DNA from: Arcobacteraceae bacterium
GTDB lineage: Bacteria; Campylobacterota; Campylobacteria; Campylobacterales; Arcobacteraceae
Length of the DNA: 64,000 nt
Direction: 5' to 3'
Assembly: GCA_023138835.1 (NCBI GenBank)
Contig: JAGLOP010000006.1
Span: forward strand, 62,001-126,000
A program made the position numbers and the translations under genes. Positions 1 to 8,231 of the stretch are shown here, one piece after another; positions within the stretch are counted from its first letter, which is position 1, and each line of letters starts with the position of its first letter. Below the pieces are notes generated by a model. The model was not told the origin of the DNA. It worked only from the letters and a program-made list of their open reading frames with translations, and did not search any database.

Positions 1-2747
1 TCTTTATCTTTATTTGAAGCTTTAATCTTTTCATATTCTTCCTCTCCAAATTCCTTAATAAACAACTCTTTTATTGAGACCTCTTTATCTTTCTTATCAA
101 TTAGACTCATAAGCATCTCTTTTTGAAATACTAATAAATCATTTTTTTCATCATAAACTGGGTTTACTTTCAATGATAAGTTTGGTTTTTTATTTAATGC
201 TTTTGCCAAAGTATCTAATTTTTCTTTTTGTGTTGGTATTATAGTTGCCACCCCATAATCAAAATCTATACTGCCTAATTCATCAGAATCAATACCAAAT
301 AAAGAACCTAAAAATCTAAAAGGTGCCGTTACAATATTTGTGATTATATTCCCTACTGCACTCCAAATAGCTCCGCCTAATTGAAAATCTGGATTATCTA
401 TATCCCCTTTTACAGGCACATCTACTTCGATAAAACCGTCACTATCTTCTAATAAAGCTATAAATAAACCTATTGGTAAATCAACCGCATCTTTACTTTC
501 AATTTTTTCACCTAAAGTTAAATTTTTTATTCTCATATTGTTTGTACTGTTTAATTTAGAATTTCTAATTTGATAATTTAAATCCAACCACAATTTACCT
601 TTATCAATTTTATTTCCAATAAATTTAGTTGAATATGGTGAAAATGAGGTTATATCTAAATTTTCAAAATCAACTTTTACATCTGTTCGTTTTTTAAAAT
701 TGACTAAATTTATATCTCCAACTATAGTTGCCATCCCATACTCATCAACTATACCATTTAGTTTCAATTTTGTATGAGCATCATTTGATGATATATCTTT
801 TATATTCGCTTTTAAACTATGAATTTTTGTTGCAAAATATAAAGGGAGGGAAAAATCTGAAAAATTAGTTTTACTATTTTTTAATTCAAACTCTTTAATA
901 AAATATTTAAAATCAGAAGTTGTTGTTTGCTCTTCTTTTTCTTTTACATCTTTTGATGGAATAAGATTATCAAGATTTGTTGTTGAATCTTCGGCAATAG
1001 CTATTTTTGAATAAGCAGTATTCAAAGTTACTTTTTTGATATTCAAATTATTTGGTTTAAAAGTTAATTTATCTACTTTTAGTTGTTTAAAAGAAGCTAC
1101 TCTTTGATTTGTCAAACTATGAAATATATCAATTTTATCAAGTGATATATCTGCCGTTATATTTGGAAGAAATTCTTTTTTGCCTTTTTTTAGCTTTACA
1201 TTAATATTGTTGTTTAATAAACCACTTTTTAAATCAATATTTACAAACTCTTTTAAATAAGGCAGATAAGGTACAAGTGTCATATCTTTTGTTTTTATAT
1301 TTAAATCTAAATTTAACGGTTCAACAACTACCATACCTTTTGTAGTAATAGTACCTTTTTTTGGAGCATCAAGTGATAAGTTAAATACAATTGGTACAGT
1401 TTTATCTAATGTAAGGGCATCTACTTTTGCATTTATATTTTTAATCTTTAACTGTATTGGTGTTTTTTTTGTTAAGTCATTAAATATAAAACTTGCATCT
1501 TTTATCTTAACATTTTTTGCTAATAAATCTATATCTTTATCTTCTTTTTGTTTATTGATATTTATTTGTTTTATATTATTTGTTAAAGTTGTTACATTTG
1601 CTTTTAAATCTTTATTCTCATAATTAACATCATTTAATAAAATATTTGTATCGTCAATAATTACTTTTAAATTATCATTTTTAAAGTTTACATCATAAGC
1701 TAAATTTGTATCAAGTTTATTTATATTTAGTAAAAAATCTTTTGTTCCATTGATATCTTGATATGGTCTGTTTATTTTTATATCTTGCATTGATAATTTA
1801 CCATTTAATTTTATATCAAGTAAATCAATATCTTTTTCTATATTTATTTGTTCAACTCTGTTTCTTAACATACCAAGATCAATATTTATATCTTTTTGTT
1901 TATATTTTATATTTTTTGTAAAAATATCTATATCATTTATACTTATCTTTAAATTGTCATCTTTGACTGCAATTTTATATCTAAAATAAAGATCAATTCT
2001 CTCTCCGCTTAAATCAAAATCTACATCATCTTTAATATATGTATATATTTTATCAACTCTAAGATTGTCCAAACTAAAACTACCCTCCAGTTTCACCGGA
2101 TTTAGACTTAATGATGAATTTATTTTAACTACAGCTGTATTTGTAATATCGGTTATAACTATCAATTTACCTTTGCTATTTGGCACTAAAGATAAATTTT
2201 GCACATTTATATCAAACTTTTTTGTTTTTATTTCAAATGGGGAAGATTTAGAATTGTCAATAAAAACAATTCTGCTGTCTATGAGTTTTATATCCTTTAT
2301 TTTTACAATTACAGGAGTTGAAATCTTTTCAGTCTCTTCAGCTTTAGCTGTTTTATCTTTATTTAAAAAATCCAAAATATATTGAAAATTTGTCACCTTT
2401 TGCCGGTCTAAAATAGTATTTGTTTTTAAATCTTTCATATAAATGGATTGAATTACAAAAACATCTGTAAAGATACTTTTAAATTCAAAATCCAGTCCAA
2501 ATTTATTGAAGAATAAGAGAGTTTTATTTTTATCATCTTGAATTAACAAATTTGTTAATTCTACTTCAAAAGTATATGGATTGATATATACTCTTTCCAA
2601 ATACCCATTTGCACTTGTAAAAGTTTTAAGAGTTTTTGAGAAATTTGCTTGTATAAAATATGGTAATATCACAAAACCAAGAAGTGTATATATAACTACT
2701 AAAGCAACTATTATCTTTAAAACAATTGATTTATATAATTTTTTCAT
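1..2747 (-). CDS. AsmA/DUF748-type envelope protein (partial, C-terminus off the edge)
   Basis: The ORF track misses this gene because it has no stop inside the window. Reading the minus strand from the ATG at 2747 (MKKLYKSIVLKIIVALVV) gives an open frame of about 915 codons to position 1. An N-terminal membrane anchor is followed by a long, repetitive beta-rich periplasmic region. Near the end is SIDFDYGVATIIPTQKEKLD, which resembles the C-terminal part of DUF748 proteins. AsmA/DUF748 proteins are large inner-membrane-anchored periplasmic proteins linked to envelope lipid homeostasis; that role is family knowledge and is not shown here. The gene lies 24 bp downstream of panC on the same strand. 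The family call is fairly sure, the function is not. Confidence 0.75.
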   Translation of the reverse strand, partial: MKKLYKSIVLKIIVALVVIYTLLGFVILPYFIQANFSKTLKTFTSANGYLERVYINPYTFEVELTNLLIQDDKNKTLLFFNKFGLDFEFKSIFTDVFVIQSIYMKDLKTNTILDRQKVTNFQYILDFLNKDKTAKAEETEKISTPVIVKIKDIKLIDSRIVFIDNSKSSPFEIKTKKFDINVQNLSLVPNSKGKLIVITDITNTAVVKINSSLSLNPVKLEGSFSLDNLRVDKIYTYIKDDVDFDLSGERIDLYFRYKIAVKDDNLKISINDIDIFTKNIKYKQKDINIDLGMLRNRVEQINIEKDIDLLDIKLNGKLSMQDIKINRPYQDINGTKDFLLNINKLDTNLAYDVNFKNDNLKVIIDDTNILLNDVNYENKDLKANVTTLTNNIKQININKQKEDKDIDLLAKNVKIKDASFIFNDLTKKTPIQLKIKNINAKVDALTLDKTVPIVFNLSLDAPKKGTITTKGMVVVEPLNLDLNIKTKDMTLVPYLPYLKEFVNIDLKSGLLNNNINVKLKKGKKEFLPNITADISLDKIDIFHSLTNQRVASFKQLKVDKLTFKPNNLNIKKVTLNTAYSKIAIAEDSTTNLDNLIPSKDVKEKEEQTTTSDFKYFIKEFELKNSKTNFSDFSLPLYFATKIHSLKANIKDISSNDAHTKLKLNGIVDEYGMATIVGDINLVNFKKRTDVKVDFENLDITSFSPYSTKFIGNKIDKGKLWLDLNYQIRNSKLNSTNNMRIKNLTLGEKIESKDAVDLPIGLFIALLEDSDGFIEVDVPVKGDIDNPDFQLGGAIWSAVGNIITNIVTAPFRFLGSLFGIDSDELGSIDFDYGVATIIPTQKEKLDTLAKALNKKPNLSLKVNPVYDEKNDLLVFQKEMLMSLIDKKDKEVSIKELFIKEFGEEEYEKIKASNKDK

Positions 2748-2771
2748 ATTTTAGTACCTTACTGATATTAA

Positions 2772-3593
2772 TTATATCCAAATATTATCAATCAATCTAG
2801 TATTATCAACTTTAACGGCGATTAAAATAATTGTATTTTTTAACTCTATTTTTTCTATTCTTTCAAATTTTTGATTTACAATGGATATATATTCAATATC
2901 CATTTGTTGTAAAACTTTACCCATAGCAGTAATTATCTCATCACAATCCAAACAATTTTTTGCCACTAAATTAGAGGCGATTCTTAATGACTTAGATATA
3001 TTTAAAGACAGTTCTCGTTGAGGCTTGGTTAAATAAATATTTCTACTACTCATGGCTAGTCCATCTGATTCTCTTATGATATCACACTCAACAATATTGA
3101 TATCCAAAAACAGGTCGTCTACCATTTGCTTGATCAAACTTAACTGTTGAGCATCTTTTTTACCAAAATAAGCATTGTCAGGTTGAACTATATTAAAAAG
3201 TTTAAGCACAATTTGAAGTACACCGTCAAAATGCTCAGGCCGCCTTTGCCCTTCCAAAGTATAACTTCTTAAAATTGGAGCTTTAATTAAAACTTCGTCA
3301 TTGCCATACATCATATTTATATTTGGGGTGAAAAGTATATCTACTTTGCAAAGTTCACAAATCTTTTTATCTACTTCCATTTTGACAGGATAACTGTCTA
3401 AATCTTCACCGGCTAAAAACTGAGTAGGATTTACAAAAATAGACACCACAACAATATCATTTTCCTCTTTAGCTTTTTTAATCAAAGAGATATGCCCATC
3501 ATGCAATGCACCCATAGTAGGGACGAAACCAACAGTAGCTTTGGTATTTTTAATAATATTTCTTAAATCTTGTATTGTATTTATTATATTCAT
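2772..3593 (-). CDS. panC: Pantothenate synthetase
   Basis: PanC condenses pantoate and beta-alanine with ATP to form pantothenate, the precursor of coenzyme A, in the cytoplasm. The 273 aa length is normal. The HIGH-like nucleotidyl-transfer signature is visible (VPTMGALHDGHISLI), followed by VNPTQF and the later MSSRN motif typical of PanC. The ATG at 3593 puts the VPTMG motif at residue 24, as in relatives. It is transcribed divergently from the fur-like gene. An extended -10 box lies only six bases before the ATG and there is no Shine-Dalgarno sequence, so the mRNA may be leaderless. Confidence 0.95.
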   Translation of the reverse strand: MNIINTIQDLRNIIKNTKATVGFVPTMGALHDGHISLIKKAKEENDIVVVSIFVNPTQFLAGEDLDSYPVKMEVDKKICELCKVDILFTPNINMMYGNDEVLIKAPILRSYTLEGQRRPEHFDGVLQIVLKLFNIVQPDNAYFGKKDAQQLSLIKQMVDDLFLDINIVECDIIRESDGLAMSSRNIYLTKPQRELSLNISKSLRIASNLVAKNCLDCDEIITAMGKVLQQMDIEYISIVNQKFERIEKIELKNTIILIAVKVDNTRLIDNIWI

Positions 3594-3695
3594 AAGTTTA
3601 TTATATCACATAATAATTATTAACTCTTTTACACAACAAAAAATATTTTAAATCTTTTATGATATAATGAGATATAACGACAAAAGGGTATTAAG
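3594..3695. promoter_or_regulatory. Divergent promoter region panC / fur
   Basis: Two extended -10 elements (TGATATAAT) are visible. One on the plus strand has its TATAAT at 3663-3668, with an AAAAGGG ribosome binding site before the fur start. One on the minus strand has its TATAAT at 3600-3605, just six bases before the panC ATG. Recognisable -35 boxes are absent, as is common for sigma-70 promoters in Campylobacterota. No convincing Fur box was identified by eye. Confidence 0.6.
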
Positions 3696-4136
3696 ATGCA
3701 GGATAATTCTGAAATAATCGATAAATTAAAACAAATTATCAAAGAGAAAGGTTTAAAATATACAAAGCAAAGAGAGATTATCTTTGAAACTATTTTAAAT
3801 AGTGACGCACACCTTAACGCAGATGAACTTAATATGATTATCGGTCAAAAATACCCAGATGAAAAAATAGGAATTGCAACTATTTATAGAGCTTTAGCAT
3901 TTTTGGAAGAATCAAACCTTATCTCTTCAATCGCTTTAGACAAAGATGGTAAAAAATTTGAACCAAATACAAAAACACATCATGATCACTTAATCTGTGT
4001 AAAATGTAATAAAATAATAGAATTTTTAGATACTCAAATTGAGAGAAAACAAGAAAAAATAGCTAAGGAAAATGGCTTCAAACTTTTAAATCATACTATG
4101 TATTTATACGGTGTTTGTAAAGATTGCCAAGATTAA
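3696..4136 (+). CDS. fur: Fur-family metal-responsive regulator
   Basis: This 146 aa protein has the Fur architecture: an N-terminal winged helix (YTKQREIIFETIL, then IATIYRALAFLEE) and a C-terminal dimerisation and metal-binding domain with HHDHLICVKC and a second CKDC pair that would hold structural zinc. Fur proteins repress iron-uptake genes when Fe2+ is bound; PerR and Zur share the fold. The HHDH motif and overall length fit Fur best, but PerR cannot be excluded. An extended -10 and a good RBS precede the ATG. The RND pump follows after 22 bp and may be cotranscribed. Confidence 0.85.
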   Translation: MQDNSEIIDKLKQIIKEKGLKYTKQREIIFETILNSDAHLNADELNMIIGQKYPDEKIGIATIYRALAFLEESNLISSIALDKDGKKFEPNTKTHHDHLICVKCNKIIEFLDTQIERKQEKIAKENGFKLLNHTMYLYGVCKDCQD

Positions 4137-4158
4137 AAATAAATTCATATAAAATCTT

Positions 4159-7100
4159 ATGATAAAATCACTTATAAAATTTGGACTAGAAAAACCAATA
4201 CTCAATTATATGCTGCTTCTATTTATCTTTATGTTATCGGTATTTTCATACTTCAAAATACCAAAAGAGATATTTCCACCTTCCTCTCTTGATGCTATAT
4301 CAATAACCGGTAATTATGCAGGTTCCAGTAGTGATATGCTTGATCTTATGGCTGTATCTAAAATAGAAGATGACTTGGCAAATGTCAATGAAGCTGATAC
4401 TATATCCACTATTATAAAATCTGGTTTTTTTAATATAAAAATAGATTTAAAAAGTGACTATAAAGTAAATGAAGTTATTGATGATATAAAAGATATAGTC
4501 TCAAAAACAAAAGCAGATTTGCCAAATGATATGGAAGAACCTATAGTAAAAGAGGTAACGCACTCTTTTCCTTTAATTACCGTTGCGATATACGGTGATA
4601 AAACCAAAGAGCAGTTGCTTCAAGTGGCAAATAATATTAAAGATAAATTAAATCATCTAAATGATTTGAGCAGTATAACTATTTGGGGTGATAGTGATAA
4701 GGAGTTGCTTATCACTTTTGATGAATCCAAAATAGACGGCTTTGGATTAGATAAAACCGCTGTTATTAATGCAATTACACAGATGAGCTCAATATTTCCT
4801 GCAGGTATAATTAAAGATATAGGAACTCACTATTATCTTAGCAGTCAAAATGGCGAGAAAGATTTATCTAAACTGAAAAATTCTATTATAAAAATAGGTG
4901 ATACTCATATATATCTAAAAGATATAGCAAATATCTCATATACACTTGCAGATGTAAACAACATCTCACATTTTAACGGTAAACCAAATATCTCTATAGG
5001 GATAAACAAAGGGACTTCCGGAGATGCTATTGCTCTTGTAAAACAAATCAAAGATATACTAAAAAATGAATCAGCTAAATATAATGATATAAAATTTGAC
5101 ACCTACACAGACACATCTGTTTGGATAAAAAACAGACTTAATACTGTTGTTTCAAATATATTATTTGGGATAATTTTACTCTCTATTGCTCTGTTTTTCT
5201 TTATAAATATAAGAATTGCATTTGTAGTAGCTATTGGAATACCAACAAGTTTTATGATAGGACTTATAAGTGCCCAATATTTGGGGTATAGTTTAAATAT
5301 GCTTTCACTTTTAGGAGCATTGTTAGCCCTTGGTATGCTCGTAGATGAGGCTATTGTTGTTGGGGAAAATATATATAGACATATAGAGATGGGGAAAGAT
5401 AAGATGAGTGCGGCTATTGATGGAGCTGTTGAGATGTATCCGGCTGTTTTAACGGCAACTGCCACAACTATATTTGCTTTTTTACCTATTTTACTTATGA
5501 CCGGAGAGATTGGCGTATTTATGCGGATTTTGCCTATTATGATATCTGTTTTACTTCTTAGTTCTTTGATTGAAGCATTTTTCTTTTTACCTTTGCACGC
5601 AAAACATACATTCAAAGCAAACAAAGATGGTAAAAAAGCGGATACATTTTGGGATAAAAACAAACAATTGTATAAAGTTCTATTGGACTTTGTATTAAAA
5701 TGGAAATATCTATCTATAATACTTTTAGTTAGTTTTATAGCTATCTCAACTTTTAGTTTGATAAAAATATTAAAATTCGAATTTATGCCAAAGTTTGATA
5801 CGACACAGGTTTATATCTCAGGTTCAGTTGGTGTCGGTCATAGTATAAAAGAGACTGAAAAAATAGTAACGGCATTAGAAAAAAAGATACTTAGGAACTT
5901 TGAGTTAGGTGATGAGATAGATTCTATCAGTTCAGTTATTGGGCTGAAACTAGATGGAAAACAACTACCTCAAAATGAGGAATTTTATTTTCATCTATTT
6001 ATAAATCTTCAAGAAAGGGCTCCGTCAAACTTTTTTAATATTTATATCAATCCAATTTTAAGTCCAAAATACGATGCTACAGATATGACAAGAGTTCAAT
6101 CAGCACAAACAATTGCCGATAATATGACTAAAGTATTAAAAGATGAATTAACATCTTCTACATATGATGAGATAAAAATATATGTACCGGGTACTGGAAT
6201 AGTAAAATATGATATTGAATTAGCTTTGAGTGGAGCTAATCAAGAGGAAGCTTCTAAAGCAATTACTCTTATCAAAAATAAATTGTCGAAAATTAATGGT
6301 GTTACAAATATAGCAGATGATATACTTTTGGGAAATATTGATTTAAAATTCACTGTAAACAGTTATGGGCAAAGTTTAGGATTCAATGAAACAAATATCG
6401 TAAACAGTTTAAAACCATACTATTTTAAAGGCTCTTTTGGCAAAATGTATGATGAAACAGGGATAGTGGATATAGTATTTCAAAGTAAAAATAAAGATGA
6501 TAAAAGTTCACTTAGTGATTTTGAGTTAAATATACCAAACAGTGCTCAAAAGATATTGTTAAAAGATGTTGTAGCGTTTAGAAATATTCCAAGTCTTAGT
6601 CAAATATTTAAAGAAGACGGCACACGAATTCAAAGTATAACTGCCTCACTTAATAATACAACAAGTGATGAAGTATATACAGAACTGCAACCAACTTTGG
6701 ATACTTTAAGTAAAGATATCAAAGTGGATATCAAAGGGGAACAGCAAGAAAATAAACAGATACAACAAGAGATGGGTGAAGCGTTTGTTATAGCTTTGGT
6801 TTTAATCTTTATCTCTTTGGTTATGATGTTTGACAGCATAGTAAAATCATTTATAATTTTAAGCACTATCCCATTATCTATATTGGGTGTACTTATTGGG
6901 CATTTTATAATGGGGCTTAATCTTACAATGCCTGGACTTATTGGTATAGTCGGACTTGCCGGAGTTATTGTAAATGATGGTATTATTATGATGGATTTTA
7001 TACAAAAAGCTAAAACTTTAGAAGAGATGAAAAACCTAGCATTGCTTAGACTCAGACCAATACTTTTAACTTCACTTACTACAATACTGGGACTTAGTAC

Positions 7101-7245
7101 TCTAATATTTTTTGCATCAGGGCAATCACTTATTTTACAACCAATGGCCGTAGCACTTGGTTTTGGAATACTTTGGGCAACTATTTTAAACCTTTATTAT
7201 GTACCTATGTTGTATAGAATAATTTATTTAAGAAAAAAGAATTAA
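4159..7245 (+). CDS. RND-family efflux transporter, HAE1 type
   Basis: The 1028 aa length and layout match the inner-membrane subunit of RND tripartite pumps. The first transmembrane helix lies at about residues 12-32. A large periplasmic loop comes next, then a helix bundle with the proton-relay motif LALGMLVDEAIVVGENIYRH, a second periplasmic loop, and a final bundle containing GIVGLAGVIVNDGIIMMDF. The proton-relay acidic pair is present. No membrane-fusion or outer-membrane partner gene is adjacent, so partners must be encoded elsewhere or be absent. Substrates cannot be predicted. The start has little Shine-Dalgarno sequence and follows fur by 22 bp. Confidence 0.9.
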   Translation: MIKSLIKFGLEKPILNYMLLLFIFMLSVFSYFKIPKEIFPPSSLDAISITGNYAGSSSDMLDLMAVSKIEDDLANVNEADTISTIIKSGFFNIKIDLKSDYKVNEVIDDIKDIVSKTKADLPNDMEEPIVKEVTHSFPLITVAIYGDKTKEQLLQVANNIKDKLNHLNDLSSITIWGDSDKELLITFDESKIDGFGLDKTAVINAITQMSSIFPAGIIKDIGTHYYLSSQNGEKDLSKLKNSIIKIGDTHIYLKDIANISYTLADVNNISHFNGKPNISIGINKGTSGDAIALVKQIKDILKNESAKYNDIKFDTYTDTSVWIKNRLNTVVSNILFGIILLSIALFFFINIRIAFVVAIGIPTSFMIGLISAQYLGYSLNMLSLLGALLALGMLVDEAIVVGENIYRHIEMGKDKMSAAIDGAVEMYPAVLTATATTIFAFLPILLMTGEIGVFMRILPIMISVLLLSSLIEAFFFLPLHAKHTFKANKDGKKADTFWDKNKQLYKVLLDFVLKWKYLSIILLVSFIAISTFSLIKILKFEFMPKFDTTQVYISGSVGVGHSIKETEKIVTALEKKILRNFELGDEIDSISSVIGLKLDGKQLPQNEEFYFHLFINLQERAPSNFFNIYINPILSPKYDATDMTRVQSAQTIADNMTKVLKDELTSSTYDEIKIYVPGTGIVKYDIELALSGANQEEASKAITLIKNKLSKINGVTNIADDILLGNIDLKFTVNSYGQSLGFNETNIVNSLKPYYFKGSFGKMYDETGIVDIVFQSKNKDDKSSLSDFELNIPNSAQKILLKDVVAFRNIPSLSQIFKEDGTRIQSITASLNNTTSDEVYTELQPTLDTLSKDIKVDIKGEQQENKQIQQEMGEAFVIALVLIFISLVMMFDSIVKSFIILSTIPLSILGVLIGHFIMGLNLTMPGLIGIVGLAGVIVNDGIIMMDFIQKAKTLEEMKNLALLRLRPILLTSLTTILGLSTLIFFASGQSLILQPMAVALGFGILWATILNLYYVPMLYRIIYLRKKN

Positions 7246-7274
7246 TACCAAAAAAAGAATATTTTATTTGGTAT
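7245..7274 (+). terminator. Possible weak terminator after the RND gene
   Basis: An inverted repeat ATACCAAA ... TTTGGTAT starts at the RND stop codon, with an A/T-rich loop of 14 bases. The stem is short and has no clean U tract after it, so this is a weak call based only on position and symmetry. Confidence 0.35.
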
Positions 7275-7341
7275 AAGAATATAAGAAGTAAAATAATAGT
7301 AAAATAGGGGTATAAAAATAAACACCTTTAGGATACGCACT

Positions 7342-8160
7342 ATGGATACAACACTTGCTGATAAGATAGATTCTTTACCACCCTTACCGAAAACAATTCT
7401 TGATCTTGAAGAATTCAAAAAATCAACAACTAAAAGTCCAGAAGATTTATTGATAATAATAGAAAAAGATCCTTTAATAGTTTCAACATTGTTAAAAGTG
7501 GCAAATTCTGCAATGTTTGGTTTTAACAGCAGTATTGAAACTTTAAGTAGAGCATTGGGTTTATTAGGTGTAAACTTTACTCTTTCTATTGCATTTGGTA
7601 GTGCAATTAAGAACTCACTTGACACTGATTTAAAGGCATATGACTTGAATAGTGATGATTTTATGAGAATTTCAAATATGGCTTCAAATCTTATATCACT
7701 TTGGATTTCAAGAGTTGATTTTAATTTAAAAGAGGAGCTTTTATTACCTGTATTTTTACAAGAAACCGGTAAATTTATTATCTCTGATTTAGCCAAAGAG
7801 CAAAAAAAGACTGATGACTTCTTAAAAACTTTAAGAAATAACAGTGATATTCCAAAAATAGAGAAAGAATTTTTTGATATAACAACTTCACAAATAACAG
7901 CTGCTATTTTTAAACATTGGAAATTAAGTGATAAGTTAATTTCTATGATTGAATATGTTGATGATATAGATAACTGTCCTGATAATTATAAAAAAGAAGC
8001 ACAAATTTTACATATTGCAAAAATTGCTTGTAATGTAATGGATCCTTTGAGTGATAAATCGTGTGAAGATGCTATAAAAAAAGCAGGTCAATTTGGTCTA
8101 AACACCTCAGCTTTAAAAAAAGCAATTGAAAAAATGCAAGATAGACTATTAGACGAATAA
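7342..8160 (+). CDS. HDOD-domain protein
   Basis: The 272 aa protein opens with DKIDSLPPLPKTILDLEEF, the usual start of an HDOD domain. It continues with IIEKDPLIVSTLLKVANSA and SRALGLLGVNFTLSIAF, both typical of the family. HDOD is an HD-related domain without the catalytic metal site and is often found in signalling or chemotaxis-associated proteins. No second output domain is visible. It stands alone between the pump and the lipoprotein gene. Its role is unknown. Confidence 0.8.
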   Translation: MDTTLADKIDSLPPLPKTILDLEEFKKSTTKSPEDLLIIIEKDPLIVSTLLKVANSAMFGFNSSIETLSRALGLLGVNFTLSIAFGSAIKNSLDTDLKAYDLNSDDFMRISNMASNLISLWISRVDFNLKEELLLPVFLQETGKFIISDLAKEQKKTDDFLKTLRNNSDIPKIEKEFFDITTSQITAAIFKHWKLSDKLISMIEYVDDIDNCPDNYKKEAQILHIAKIACNVMDPLSDKSCEDAIKKAGQFGLNTSALKKAIEKMQDRLLDE

Positions 8161-8231
8161 AATATACTAAAATCTAAATTAACAAAAATAAAAGTTGTAA
8201 TTTTAAAAGTGTTATGGTAAAATAGTACATT

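Noticed and set aside
2065-2385. 106 aa plus-strand ORF in the first 2.7 kb
   Set aside because: It is antisense to the AsmA/DUF748-type gene, which has an open frame of over 900 codons on the minus strand.
4905-5663. Minus-strand ORFs of 65 and 186 aa inside the RND gene
   Set aside because: The RND frame is clear and continuous with family motifs, and these ORFs show no motifs or ribosome binding sites.
7242-7796. 184 aa minus-strand ORF over the HDOD gene
   Set aside because: Antisense to a recognisable HDOD domain, so a shadow.
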